A DNA stretch of 64,000 bases from positions 1-64,000 of the forward strand of contig NZ_BMPW01000010.1 of NCBI RefSeq assembly GCF_014647795.1, given 5' to 3'. Positions 16,656 to 25,444 of the stretch are shown one piece after another. A program made the position numbers and the translations under genes. A model generated the notes under the pieces. That model did not search any database and had not been told where the DNA came from. It saw only the letters and a program-made list of their open reading frames with translations. Source of the stretch: Actinoplanes campanulatus. GTDB taxonomy: Bacteria > Actinomycetota > Actinomycetes > Mycobacteriales > Micromonosporaceae. Numbering within the stretch: the first letter of the stretch is position 1; every line of letters begins with the position of its first letter.

Positions 16656-18181
16656 TAGTCCCAAGGACGGCCGGTCTGCTGGTACTGGGCGACCGGCACG
16701 AGCTTGGCGTCGGCCTTCATCCGGTCCACGTAGAGCCGGCCCTCCAGGTGGTCGATCTCGTGGCTGATCAGCCGGGCCAGGGCCCGCTCGAAAGTGGTGA
16801 CCACCCGGGTCCCGTCGAACCGGGCGTGCTCCACGTCGATCCGCAGCGGGCGCGGCACCAGGCCCCGGTAGTCGAAGAACGACAGGCAGCCTTCGTACTG
16901 CTCGTCGGTCTCGCCGGACTCGCCGACGACCCGGGGGTTGAGCAGGACGACCGGTTCGGTGTCGCGCTCCGGCGGCCGGACGACGGCGGCCGCCACCGGA
17001 ACCCCGATCTGGGGCGCGGCGAGACCCACGCCCTTGCTGAACTCGTGCAGATCCTCGAGCCGCCCGAGCGAGGTCAGCAGCCGGGTGACCGCGGTCCGGG
17101 CGGCCGCCCCCTCGCGGGGCAGCTGGAAGTGGCGGGCCCGCTGCCGGAGCAGGTCGGATCCGCGCTGGATGATGCCGATGCCACGCATCCGGTGCGAGGC
17201 TCGGGGCAGGGCCGGCTCGGGCGGGCCGGTCTCCTCGTAGAGCGGGGCGTCGGCGCCGCGGAACCGCCATTCCAGCCGGTACCGGGCGTTGAGCAGGGGC
17301 GCGTCGGTTGACCACTCGAAAATGGCGCGACCTCCCTCGGTGCGGCGTTCCAACGGGGTGCGGACGGGCACCTCGGCGGCGAGGGACGCCTCCACACCCC
17401 AGACCTGGGGTTCGAAGCTCTCCGGGAAGTTCAGCCGGACGGTCAGCGACCGGGTCGGCAGGCGGACGGCGCGCTGGAACCACTGGCCCCACTTCTCTTC
17501 GCCGACCGTGTACGCGTACTCGATGGTGGTCCGTTCGCCGGGATAGAGCGGGAACTGGCCGCGCGAGTTCGCGAACATGAGCCAGATCTCCTTGGACGCG
17601 TCCCGGTCCAGCTTGACCCGCCACAGCATGGGCTCGGCCGCCTCGCCCTCACCGGCGAACGCCCGCACGTCCATCTCGTCGAAGGTGAGCGGGTTCTCCC
17701 TGTGGTGGCGGTTGGAGCCGGCCGGGTCGTGCGGGTAGCGGTCCACGGAGATCTTCGCGAGGTACCGGGTGACCGGTTCGACGCCGGCGTTGTAGAGGGA
17801 GCGCCGCACCCGGCAGCGGTAGGCGCCGTCGGTGTAGACCAGGTCGGCGATCTCGCGTTCGACGATGAGCCCGGTGCCCGGCGGCAGCCACTGGACCGGC
17901 ACGGGCGGGTCGCGGTGCAGGCCGGCGTTGCGGGCGTTGCGCAACTCGTCGTACTCCTGGAAACGCTGCCAGATGACGCCGCCGGCACCGAGGACGGCCT
18001 CGGCCCGGCGGGCGAAGTCCTCGGTGGGTTTGTGGCGGCGGCCCTCGACGTGGCTGACGTAGGAGGGATCGAAGCCCATGCGCGCGGCCAGCTGCTTCTT
18101 GGTCATCCCGCGCTCGACCCGCCACTGCGCAAGGGCTGAGACGAACTTGTCTGCGGCCCTTTCGATGGGCGAGGTGGTCAT
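16652..18181 (-). CDS. XRE helix-turn-helix / peptide deformylase fusion protein
   Basis: A 509-residue three-part protein. Residues 10-65 are an XRE-type helix-turn-helix (MTKKQLAARMGFDPSYVSHVEGRR). Residues 95-310 are a beta-rich domain of unknown function (VYTDGAYRCRVRRSLYN ... LYPGERTTIEYAY ... WSTDAPLLNARYRLEWRF). Residues 365-500 are a complete peptide deformylase with GVGLAAPQ (384-391), EGCLS (metal ligand C432) and HEIDH (474-478). All catalytic residues are present, so deformylation of nascent N-formyl-Met is plausible; the DNA-binding part implies regulation or a specialised substrate. AGGGGA 8 nt before ATG 18181 decides the start. It is divergent from the FhuF-like gene. Confidence 0.9.
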   Translation of the reverse strand: MTTSPIERAADKFVSALAQWRVERGMTKKQLAARMGFDPSYVSHVEGRRHKPTEDFARRAEAVLGAGGVIWQRFQEYDELRNARNAGLHRDPPVPVQWLPPGTGLIVEREIADLVYTDGAYRCRVRRSLYNAGVEPVTRYLAKISVDRYPHDPAGSNRHHRENPLTFDEMDVRAFAGEGEAAEPMLWRVKLDRDASKEIWLMFANSRGQFPLYPGERTTIEYAYTVGEEKWGQWFQRAVRLPTRSLTVRLNFPESFEPQVWGVEASLAAEVPVRTPLERRTEGGRAIFEWSTDAPLLNARYRLEWRFRGADAPLYEETGPPEPALPRASHRMRGIGIIQRGSDLLRQRARHFQLPREGAAARTAVTRLLTSLGRLEDLHEFSKGVGLAAPQIGVPVAAAVVRPPERDTEPVVLLNPRVVGESGETDEQYEGCLSFFDYRGLVPRPLRIDVEHARFDGTRVVTTFERALARLISHEIDHLEGRLYVDRMKADAKLVPVAQYQQTGRPWDY

Positions 18182-18347
18182 CACGGATGTCCCCTTCGCG
18201 ACGGCACGTTCAGTGTCGCCGGGACCGCGTGTCTGCAAGGAGCTAGTAGCGTTTTGCCGACAGATACCTTGACGAACCCGGCAACGCCGCCACGCTACGT
18301 AAAGTAATCATGGCTGAGGGTATTCGCCCGAAAGATCCCCGGGTCAG

Positions 18348-18366
18348 TGTGGTTAGGCTACCCTTA
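18348..18366 (+). promoter_or_regulatory. iron box (IdeR/DmdR-type operator)
   Basis: The 19-mer TGTGGTTAGGCTACCCTTA matches the actinobacterial iron-box consensus TTAGGTTAGGCTAACCTAA at 15 of 19 positions, including the central GGTTAGGCTA. It lies 125 bp upstream of the FhuF-like gene. The comparison to consensus is from memory. Iron repression of the downstream gene is inferred from site plus gene function. Confidence 0.65.
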
Positions 18367-18490
18367 ACCGGGTACCGTGGGTCTCTCGCGAGCCCCCGTC
18401 GCTCCACAAGAGCCGGCTCGCCCCCTTCTGCAAGATCATCCGCGAGGAGAGTGCGGTGCCTCAGCGACGAGTGCCGCGGGACGGCCGCCC

Positions 18491-19288
18491 GTGACCAGCC
18501 CCACGCTCGAACTCAGGCAGATCCGGCCACCACTGCTGGCGCCGGTCAACGCGACGCTGCGCGCCATGTTCGGCACCAGCACCGAGGTCCCCGGACTGGC
18601 GCCCGACCTGGTGGTGCGCGACCTGGCCGGCTGGACGCCGACCGCGCGCCTGGCCGACGTACACCTGGACACCCTGCTCGACGCGGCCCGCCGTCGCTGG
18701 AACGCGCAGGCGCACGCCGCCGCCGCGCTCGCCTGGAAGGCCTACACCTACTGGCTCGCCCTCCCGGCCGTCCTCGGCTGGGCCTCGGCGCGCCGGGTGC
18801 CGCTGCTCACCTCCACCGACGCGGTCATGCACTTCGACGACCCGCGCCCGCTGGTCACACTCGGCATGCGCCCGGACATCCCGGTCGCGGTCCTGCCGCA
18901 CGACCCGCTGGCCCTCTCCGGCCTGCCGCAGGTCAAGGTCGTCGCCGACGAGGACGCACTGCTCGCCGAATTCCGCCACGCCCTCCTCGAACAGCATCTG
19001 GAACCGCTGCTCGACGCCATCCACGGCCGGGTCCGCCTGGGCCGGCGCCCGCTGCTCGGCTCGCTCGCCTCCGGCATCGCCCACGGCGTCCTGCGCTCCG
19101 CCGACACCGTCCCCGGCTCCTCCGCCGCGACCATCGACCGGCTGCTCGGCGCGCTCGGCATCCGCGACCTGATCGATCTCGAGTCCGGCCCGAACGGCCG
19201 GCTCGACGTCCGCCGCAAGACCTGCTGCCTGGCCTTCACCCTGCCGCAGCCCAAGGTCTGCTCGGGCTGCTGCATCAAAACCATTTAG
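18491..19288 (+). CDS. FhuF-like (2Fe-2S) ferric-siderophore reductase
   Basis: A 265-residue cytoplasmic protein. The C terminus carries the FhuF-type iron-sulfur signature, a Cys-Cys pair and a second Cys cluster: KTCCLAFTLP then KVCSGCCIK. Upstream is a mostly helical domain (LDTLLDAARRRWNAQAHAAAALAWKAYTYWLALPAVLGWA), as in reductases that release iron from siderophores. I start at GTG 18491; the frame is open to 18377 but the preceding sequence is not protein-like. The operator-like iron box upstream fits iron control. No siderophore genes are in the window, so it would act on xenosiderophores or those made elsewhere. Confidence 0.85.
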   Translation: MTSPTLELRQIRPPLLAPVNATLRAMFGTSTEVPGLAPDLVVRDLAGWTPTARLADVHLDTLLDAARRRWNAQAHAAAALAWKAYTYWLALPAVLGWASARRVPLLTSTDAVMHFDDPRPLVTLGMRPDIPVAVLPHDPLALSGLPQVKVVADEDALLAEFRHALLEQHLEPLLDAIHGRVRLGRRPLLGSLASGIAHGVLRSADTVPGSSAATIDRLLGALGIRDLIDLESGPNGRLDVRRKTCCLAFTLPQPKVCSGCCIKTI

Positions 19289-19382
19289 CGGTACGGGCTA
19301 CGCCTACCGCCGTGGGCAGACGGCAAGGCCGTAGAACACCGGCCAGTGCCGCCCGCGCCGGGCGTAGATCGGTGGTCACCCT

Positions 19383-20474
19383 TCAGCTCTCGCAGGCGAC
19401 CTTGACGTCTCCGCCGTAGGCCAGGCACTGATCGCCGGCCGCATCATCATTCGCGCCGCCGTCCAGCCGGTCCGCCGCCGCCGTCCTGTACTCGTAACCG
19501 TCGAGACGGTCGTTCCCGGCGCCGCCGTACAGGCTGTCGCGTCCGGCGTCACCGACCATGAAGTCCGCACCACCGTTGCCGATGATGACGTCGTCGCCCT
19601 CGGCACCGTAAAGATTGTCGGCCCGCTCGGTGCCGTAGAGGCGGTCATTGCCGTACCCGCCCTGGATCTCCTCGATGTCGGCGCCGATCGTGTCGTGCTC
19701 ACCACGCACGCCGTCGTCGCCTTGGACACCGTCGGCGTCGGCCGTCACCGGGCGATTCTGCGCACCGAAACTGACCGCATCACGGCCACTACCGCCGAGA
19801 TAGATGTCGGCGTCCGCTGCTCCGGTCACCAGCGGCGGGCCGGCTAGGAACAGGTCATTCCCGGGCCCGCCGTACTCCCGGTCGTTCCCGTCACCACTGG
19901 TGAAGGTGTCGCCGCCGTCCCCGCCGGAGATCACGTCGTCACCGTAAGACCCGATCAGCGAATCGCCGCCGTCTCCGCCCCAGATCCGGTCGTCGCCCAG
20001 ATAGCCGTCGAGCTTGTCGTCGCCAGCATTCCCGTAGATCCGGTCCGCACCGGTGTCGCCGTCGATGATGTCCCGCCGTGGTCCGCCGACCAGCAGGTCC
20101 CGGCCGCTTCCACCGTCGATGCTCGTCGGCAGCCCCGACCGGTTCACCACGGAGTCGTTTCGGTCGTAGGTCTGGATCCACACCCGAGCCTCGGACGGCG
20201 TCCGGCAGCGAACCTTGGTCTTGTCGCCCCCGACCTGCTTACAGCCCTTCCCGGGGATGATTGCCACCCGGTCGTCGATCGTGACCGAGGTGCCCGACCC
20301 GGTCACAACGACCTTGTTCTCCTGACCCCACCGGGCGTGGTAGGTGACCCGGTAGCCATGGGTGACCTTGACGGCTCCCTGGGCGGCCGCCTGCGCGGGT
20401 GTGGCGACCATCCCGACGGAGACGGTGGTCAGCAATACAACACCGAAGCCGGCAAGCCGGATATGACGAGGCAC
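19383..20474 (-). CDS. secreted calcium-binding RTX-repeat protein
   Basis: A 363-residue exported protein. A signal peptide (hydrophobic VVLLTTVSVGMVA then PAQAAAQG) precedes a short beta domain and, from about residue 120, many nonapeptide GGxGxDxx repeats: GGSGRDLLVGG, GNAGDDKLDGY, GGDGGDSLIG, GGPGNDLFLAG, GGAGNDRLDGY. These bind Ca2+ and fold as parallel beta-rolls after export. It ends in a Cys-containing tail. GTG 20474 is preceded by GGAGGG 5 nt away. No catalytic domain accompanies the repeats, so a structural or adhesive role is likely. It is convergent with the FhuF-like gene. Confidence 0.88.
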   Translation of the reverse strand: MPRHIRLAGFGVVLLTTVSVGMVATPAQAAAQGAVKVTHGYRVTYHARWGQENKVVVTGSGTSVTIDDRVAIIPGKGCKQVGGDKTKVRCRTPSEARVWIQTYDRNDSVVNRSGLPTSIDGGSGRDLLVGGPRRDIIDGDTGADRIYGNAGDDKLDGYLGDDRIWGGDGGDSLIGSYGDDVISGGDGGDTFTSGDGNDREYGGPGNDLFLAGPPLVTGAADADIYLGGSGRDAVSFGAQNRPVTADADGVQGDDGVRGEHDTIGADIEEIQGGYGNDRLYGTERADNLYGAEGDDVIIGNGGADFMVGDAGRDSLYGGAGNDRLDGYEYRTAAADRLDGGANDDAAGDQCLAYGGDVKVACES

Positions 20475-20546
20475 GCGGTCCCTCCAGGGCCATCGACGAC
20501 GCCAAGATCATAGAACGGCATCGTTCCGACGTACGGCCCCGGCGGG

Positions 20547-22523
20547 TCAGTAGGGCTCGCCGCCGGTGAGGACGGTGTCCGGGTCGTCGACCAGCTCGCG
20601 GACGTCCCAGACCCAGGCGCCGCCGATCCACGTCGGACGGAAGCCCAGCAGGTCGGACATGGTGCGCAGGAGTTCGATGTCGTGGCTCTGCGGGGTCAGC
20701 ACCACCACGCCGGCCCGCCAGAAGCGGAGGTCGGCGAGGGTCATCTCGCGCCGCTCGTCGGTGATCTCCGGGATCGGGTTGCCCTGCTTGATCGAGGCGA
20801 CCAGGCCGCTGGTCGGGCGCCACGGCGGCGAGAACATCGCGGTCCGGTCGCTCGGGTCCTGCGGGTTCTGGTTCGGCAGCAGCGCGTACGCCCCGGCGAT
20901 CCGCAGGTCCTGGCCGGTGGTGGCGGTCCAGCGCAGCGGGTCCGGGTAGCTGCTGTCCGGCAGCGGCAGGGTGACCATGGTGTGCCGGTCGTCGACGTAG
21001 TCGCGCCAGGCGCCGGTGGTGACGAACTCGGGCACCGGATCCATCTGCACCGTGGCCATCGGCCGGGGGATCAGCGGCACCAGCGCCATCGCCACCGCGG
21101 TGATCATCGCGACCCGGACCGGCCCGCGCGAGGCCGGCTGGCTGCGCATCATGTCGGCGGCCCGCTGGACGCCGAGCGCCAGCACGATGCCGACGATCGG
21201 CGCGATCGCCATCGCCCAGCGGGTCGGCACCGCGGAGTCCAGCACCGGGATCCGGTGCAGCAGCGCCCAGATGCCGGGGATGCCGGTGTCCACGCCGTTG
21301 AGCACGATGCGCGGGCCGAGCGACATGGCCGCGAAGAGGATCGCGATCCCGCCGAGGGTCAGCACCGCCCGGGAGCGGCGCAGCCAGACGAGCAGGCCGA
21401 GGAAGAGGACGATCAGGCCCCAGCCGAAGAAGGCATTCTCCTCCGCCGCGTTCTGCGTGAGGCGCGACGCGATGGCCGTTTCGCCGGCCATCGAGTGCCG
21501 GGAGTAGGCGGCGAACGAGGCCAGGTCGGCCCCGAAGTTCCGGACGAACTCGGCCAGGCCCTGGTAGCTCTGCGGGCCGAAGAACTGGACGCTGAGCGGG
21601 TAGGCGAGCACCGCGAGGGTGACCGCCGCGGTGACCCCGAGCGCCCGCACGAACGGCAGGAAGTCGCCCCGGTGTGCGCGCCGCCGGACCACCGCCATGA
21701 CCGCGCAGAACAGGCCGAGGCCGACCGCGGTCATGAAGAGGATCTCGAGGTTGATGAACGCCTGCCAGATCAGCAGGCCGGCCAGGATCAGCCCGTTGCG
21801 CAGCGCACGGCCGCGAACCCGGAGCTCCAGCGTCCGCCAGATGATCAGCGGGACGAGGAACTGGGAGACGATGTTCGGGTGGCCGCCGGCGTGCGACACC
21901 ATGCTCGGCGCGAAGGTGCAGAAGAGCGCGCCCACCCAGGCGGCCAGCCGGGAGGTGACGAACCGGCGGGAGAGCACGAGATACCACGACGCGCCGGTAA
22001 ATGCCAATGCACCGGTGAGAAATACGTTGAACGCCACATGGGGACCGAACAGAAGAGTGATCGGCGTCAGTGGCAACGAAACGGCCAACACCGAGGTGTT
22101 GGCCATCATGTTCACCCCGTCGGGGTAATTCATGCGGTCCGAGAAGAACGGATAGACGCCATCCGTGAGCACTCGGGCACCGTGCGCCAGCATCCACTCG
22201 AAGAAAGCTTGATCCTGCGGATCATCACGCAGTTCATGATCAAGATTGAGCCACAACGGCAGAGTCAGCATGACCGCGAAGACGACGAAAGTGCCGACGG
22301 CCACGACGTCACGCCACGTGAGCAGGCGCCGCCACCGCAGGCGTATGACCTGCTCATCCACGGCTTCCCGGGCGGCGGACGTGGTCGCGCGAGTGACCAC
22401 CGTGCCACTTGAACCGAGGGCTATCAGCTCCGCGTCCAGGTCGTCGTCGGCGGCCACTCGGCCTCGCGACAGATCGTTCTCGGCGGTCGACTGGCCTGTC
22501 GAGTCAAAACCCGTAATCGTCAT
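20547..22523 (-). CDS. large multispanning membrane protein, GT-C glycosyltransferase-like
   Basis: A 658-residue protein. About 85 cytosolic residues are followed by some 11-12 transmembrane helices (LTWRDVVAVGTFVVFAVMLTLPLWL ... onward) and a soluble C-terminal domain (FVTTGAWRDYVDDRHTMVTLPLPDSSYPD...). An acidic loop after the first helix (DDPQDQAFFEWMLAHG) matches the layout of lipid-phosphate-sugar-dependent GT-C enzymes, but no activity is proven. ATG 22523 is chosen over an in-frame TTG at 22553. It is divergent from a methyltransferase, a common actinobacterial arrangement for envelope assembly. Confidence 0.75.
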   Translation of the reverse strand: MTITGFDSTGQSTAENDLSRGRVAADDDLDAELIALGSSGTVVTRATTSAAREAVDEQVIRLRWRRLLTWRDVVAVGTFVVFAVMLTLPLWLNLDHELRDDPQDQAFFEWMLAHGARVLTDGVYPFFSDRMNYPDGVNMMANTSVLAVSLPLTPITLLFGPHVAFNVFLTGALAFTGASWYLVLSRRFVTSRLAAWVGALFCTFAPSMVSHAGGHPNIVSQFLVPLIIWRTLELRVRGRALRNGLILAGLLIWQAFINLEILFMTAVGLGLFCAVMAVVRRRAHRGDFLPFVRALGVTAAVTLAVLAYPLSVQFFGPQSYQGLAEFVRNFGADLASFAAYSRHSMAGETAIASRLTQNAAEENAFFGWGLIVLFLGLLVWLRRSRAVLTLGGIAILFAAMSLGPRIVLNGVDTGIPGIWALLHRIPVLDSAVPTRWAMAIAPIVGIVLALGVQRAADMMRSQPASRGPVRVAMITAVAMALVPLIPRPMATVQMDPVPEFVTTGAWRDYVDDRHTMVTLPLPDSSYPDPLRWTATTGQDLRIAGAYALLPNQNPQDPSDRTAMFSPPWRPTSGLVASIKQGNPIPEITDERREMTLADLRFWRAGVVVLTPQSHDIELLRTMSDLLGFRPTWIGGAWVWDVRELVDDPDTVLTGGEPY

Positions 22524-22791
22524 AGCATCGGCGAGCCTAACCGAGGTTTCCAAGAAGCCAGCGGTGTGCGCCCCAGGCGTGATAGAGCCGATATGTACGC
22601 GTGTTTTCCGCGTGTCCTTCCTGTGGACTTCCGGCGGGGGTAACCCATCCGAGTGCCCAGCTCACCTATGTCTCAATCAGGCCAAAAAATCAGTGGTGAC
22701 CAGCACTCAACTTTCGGTTAGGCGCTTCAGATGGTTAACTTCGCTGGTCCCGCTGTCAGCTCAGATCCGGCAAGATGAGGGAACCTCACCT

Positions 22792-23505
22792 ATGGCAGAC
22801 ATCACTGGAGACCAGCGGATCCAGTCCGAAGTGCTCGAAGGCCTCGCCATGGCGGTGAACCACCGCCGGTGGTTCGTCGAGCTCGCGCTCCCGTACCTGG
22901 GGGACAACCCCATCGAGATCGGCAGCGGCCTCGGTGACTACGCGATCGAGTGGGCGGAACACCTGCCGAAGTTCACCGCGACCGAGGCAGACCCCGACCG
23001 GCTCGTCCTGCTCAAGGAGCGGATGGCGGAGCACCCCAACATCGACGTGAAGCAGATGCTGCTTCCGGCACAGGACGCCGCCGCCGAGTACAGCGCGGCC
23101 GTCTCGTACAACGTGCTGGAGCACATCGAGGATCACGTCGGCGCGCTCAGCAGCATGAAGGAACTGGTCCGCCCCGGCGGCCGCGTGATCATCATCGTGC
23201 CGGCCTTCATGTTCGCGATGAGCCAGGTGGACATCGCCACCGGGCACATCCGCCGCTACACCAAGAAGACGCTGGGCGCCGCCTTCGTCGAGGCCGGCCT
23301 GGAGATCGAGAAGATCCACTACGCGAATGCGCTTGGTCTGCTCGGCTACTACACCGCCACCAGCATCTTCAAGCTGGCCCCCAAGGAGGGGCCGATGGTC
23401 AAGATCTACGACAGCCTGGTGCTGCCGGTGACCAAGGCCGCCGAGCGGATCGTCCGCCCGCCGTTCGGGCAGTCGGTCTTCTGCGTGGCCCGCTCTCCCC
23501 GCTGA
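22792..23505 (+). CDS. class I SAM-dependent methyltransferase
   Basis: A 237-residue enzyme. Motif I is IEIGSGLGDYAIEW, with the acidic end of strand beta2 at TATEADPDRL; motif IV lies in AVSYNVLEHIED and motif VI in VRPGGRVIIIVPAF, a standard Rossmann methyltransferase core. IATGHIRRYTKKTL resembles sugar- or lipid-acting members linked to polysaccharide clusters. The frame is open far upstream, but protein-like sequence begins at ATG 22792 (MADITGDQR). The substrate is not predictable. It is divergent from the large membrane protein. Confidence 0.85.
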   Translation: MADITGDQRIQSEVLEGLAMAVNHRRWFVELALPYLGDNPIEIGSGLGDYAIEWAEHLPKFTATEADPDRLVLLKERMAEHPNIDVKQMLLPAQDAAAEYSAAVSYNVLEHIEDHVGALSSMKELVRPGGRVIIIVPAFMFAMSQVDIATGHIRRYTKKTLGAAFVEAGLEIEKIHYANALGLLGYYTATSIFKLAPKEGPMVKIYDSLVLPVTKAAERIVRPPFGQSVFCVARSPR

Positions 23506-23519
23506 CCGGGTGGGCAACC

Positions 23520-23546
23520 GAGGCCGCCGGCGCTGCCGGCGGCCTC
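23520..23546. terminator. bidirectional hairpin terminator
   Basis: A perfect 12-bp inverted repeat GAGGCCGCCGGC / GCCGGCGGCCTC with a 3-nt loop, between the convergent methyltransferase and PEBP genes. There is no T-run, as is usual in high-GC actinomycetes. Confidence 0.8.
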
Positions 23547-23559
23547 ATCCGTAGGTGGC

Positions 23560-24093
23560 TCAGCCCCGCACCTGATACGTGGGGCGGACCGTGGCCCGGG
23601 CCAGGGTGTGGAAGGCCAGGTTGAAGCCGACGTAGGCGGGGGACGCGTCCGGCGTCACCTCGAGCCGGTCGACGTCGATCGCGTGCACCGCGAACACGTA
23701 CCGGTGCGGGCGGTCGCCGGGCGGCGGCGCCGAACCGCCGTAGTCGCGGGAGCCGTAGTCGTTGCGCACGCAGAAGGCGCCGTCCGGCAGCGGATCCACA
23801 CCGCGGTCCAGGGATGTGACCGTGACCGGCAGGTTCACCAGCACCCAGTGCCAGAACCCGCTCCCGGTCGGCGCGTCCGGGTCGAAGCAGGTGACCACGA
23901 AGCCACGTGTCTCGTCCGGGAAACCGGACCAGGTCAGCTGGGGCGACAGGTTCTTCCCGCCCACGCTGGTGTGCACGTAGAGCTCGTCGAGGGGCTGCCC
24001 GTCCGTCATGTCCGTGCTGGTCACCGTGAAGGACGGGACCGGTGGCAGGAGATCGTACGGGTCGGGCGCCAGGGCGCGGTCGTCAAGACTCAT
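23560..24093 (-). CDS. YbhB/YbcL family (PEBP, Raf-kinase-inhibitor-like) protein
   Basis: A 177-residue cytosolic protein of the phosphatidylethanolamine-binding family. The family's ligand-pocket motifs are present: LTWSGFPDETRGFVVTCFDPDAPTGSGFWHWVL (the D-P-D-A-P and HW segments) and GSRDYGGSAPPPGDRPHRYVFAVHAID. The physiological role of bacterial members is unclear. GGAGG 8 nt before ATG 24093 fixes the start. Convergent with the methyltransferase. Confidence 0.92.
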   Translation of the reverse strand: MSLDDRALAPDPYDLLPPVPSFTVTSTDMTDGQPLDELYVHTSVGGKNLSPQLTWSGFPDETRGFVVTCFDPDAPTGSGFWHWVLVNLPVTVTSLDRGVDPLPDGAFCVRNDYGSRDYGGSAPPPGDRPHRYVFAVHAIDVDRLEVTPDASPAYVGFNLAFHTLARATVRPTYQVRG

Positions 24094-24407
24094 TGGTTGG
24101 CCTCCGGCGGCGTGGTGAGTAACTGATCAGGTTTTCCCACGATGGGCAGAGACTAACCGTTCGACGTGTCGGGCGCCTTTCGTCCGCATTGCCGCACGCC
24201 GTCACACGAACGGGTAAACGCACAGGTGGTGCGCATGCCTCGAGCCCTCGCAGGTCATGCTTCTGTCAGACATCCGACCGGGTGTGTGCGGCCGAGATCC
24301 CCGCGCCCGGTTGCGATCGGCTGCCGTGAGGCATTCGGTGGCCACAGCGAGTCGGCACCCGTCAGACCGGCGGGTGCTGACTGCTGTACGGGCACGGATC
24401 ACCGCCG
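24094..24407. other. 314-bp intergenic stretch
   Basis: It separates two minus-strand genes. It should contain the PEBP promoter (right part of that gene's upstream) and, at 24351-24381, a hairpin that would end transcription from the NlpC/P60 gene. No coding frame is convincing. Confidence 0.5.
24351..24381 (-). terminator. hairpin downstream of the NlpC/P60 gene
   Basis: GTCGGCACCCG (24351-24361) and CGGGTGCTGAC (24371-24381) pair at 10 of 11 positions around a 9-nt loop. On the minus strand it lies 27 nt beyond the NlpC/P60 stop codon. Confidence 0.5.
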
Positions 24408-25235
24408 TCAGCCCAGCCGCGCGACACTGAGCCCCCGGTAGAGCTTGCGGTACACCACCCCGGTACGGCGGTTCCCCGCGTCGATCATCATCCCGTCGCC
24501 CATGTAGATGCCCACGTGTCCACGGCCCACCACCAGGTCGCCGGGGCGGGCCACCGAGCGGGAGACGGACCGGGCACGGCGCGCCTGGGCACCGGACGAG
24601 TGCGGCAGACGGTAACCGGCCCGGGCGTACGCGCGCTTGGTGAACCCGGAGCAGTCGAAGCCGCCCGGCCCCTCACCGCCGCGGACGTAGCGCTTGCCGA
24701 CCTGGGACTTGGCGAACGCGACCACCGCCCGCAGGCTCCCTCGGTCACTGGCCGTCTGCGGCCGCCGCTCGGTGGCGCCGCGGATGTTCTTGGGGGCCGA
24801 CCGCGGCATCCGGGCCCGGACGGTGCGCGCTTCCCGGGCCACCGGGCGCTCGACCGTGCGGGCCACCAGCCGGACCACGGTGGCCGCCGGGCGGCGCACA
24901 CCCGGCGCGGGACCCACGATCCGCCGCGGGAGCGTTCGCGAGGCGCGTTCGGCGTTCGCCCGGCGGTGCAGGAGGCCGGCGTGCACCGGCCCGGGCACGG
25001 TGCTCGCGTCCGACCCGATCTCGCGTGGAACGACGGCCACGAACTGCTCGATGCCAGCCGGTCGGGTGTGGAGCCCGCCGGACTGCGGGCGCTCCGCGAG
25101 TTCCGGTGTGGCCGGCAGGCCGCTTGGTGCGGTGACCGTCTCCGGGCCGTGGTCGACGGAGTCTAGGGCCGGTGCGATGACGGCCAGCGCGAGCGCGCCG
25201 ACTGCCAGGACCCGGCGGGTGGACGTACCGTGCAG
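24408..25235 (-). CDS. secreted NlpC/P60 cell-wall hydrolase, probable CTG start
   Basis: A peptidoglycan endopeptidase. The C-terminal about 110 residues hold the NlpC/P60 fold: GGFDCSGFTKRAYARAG with the nucleophile Cys, and GRGHVGIYMGDGMMID with the catalytic His. The first conventional start, GTG 25040, would leave the protein without an export signal. The frame stays open to 25235, where CTG is preceded 5 nt upstream by GGAGG (25241-25245), giving 275 residues that begin with an Arg-Arg, hydrophobic VLAVGALALAVIAPA signal sequence. No ATG, GTG or TTG occurs in frame between them, so I favour CTG initiation. The middle is an Arg-rich linker. Confidence 0.75.
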   Translation of the reverse strand: MHGTSTRRVLAVGALALAVIAPALDSVDHGPETVTAPSGLPATPELAERPQSGGLHTRPAGIEQFVAVVPREIGSDASTVPGPVHAGLLHRRANAERASRTLPRRIVGPAPGVRRPAATVVRLVARTVERPVAREARTVRARMPRSAPKNIRGATERRPQTASDRGSLRAVVAFAKSQVGKRYVRGGEGPGGFDCSGFTKRAYARAGYRLPHSSGAQARRARSVSRSVARPGDLVVGRGHVGIYMGDGMMIDAGNRRTGVVYRKLYRGLSVARLG

Positions 25236-25444
25236 TGTTGCCTCCGAAATTGGCCCGGGGCACTCACGCGAATCCCATCCGAACGTGGCCGATGCCGCTG
25301 GTCACGTTTGTGCCGCCGTCGAAGGTGGGCAATGGGAACCCGGACAACCATGCGTATTCCGTGGACCATGCCAACACAACATCGAATCCGCCGGGGCGTG
25401 ATTCACATAATTGATCCTCCATCACGAACTGGTCGGCGCGGTGT

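Noticed and set aside
20682-22412. A 576-codon plus-strand frame opposite the large membrane protein
   Set aside because: It is highly charged and compositionally extreme, while the minus frame shows regular transmembrane helices.
25246-25420. c-di-AMP (ydaO-type) riboswitch upstream of the NlpC/P60 gene
   Set aside because: Such leaders often precede this class of hydrolase, but the conserved core segments I remember are not found here.
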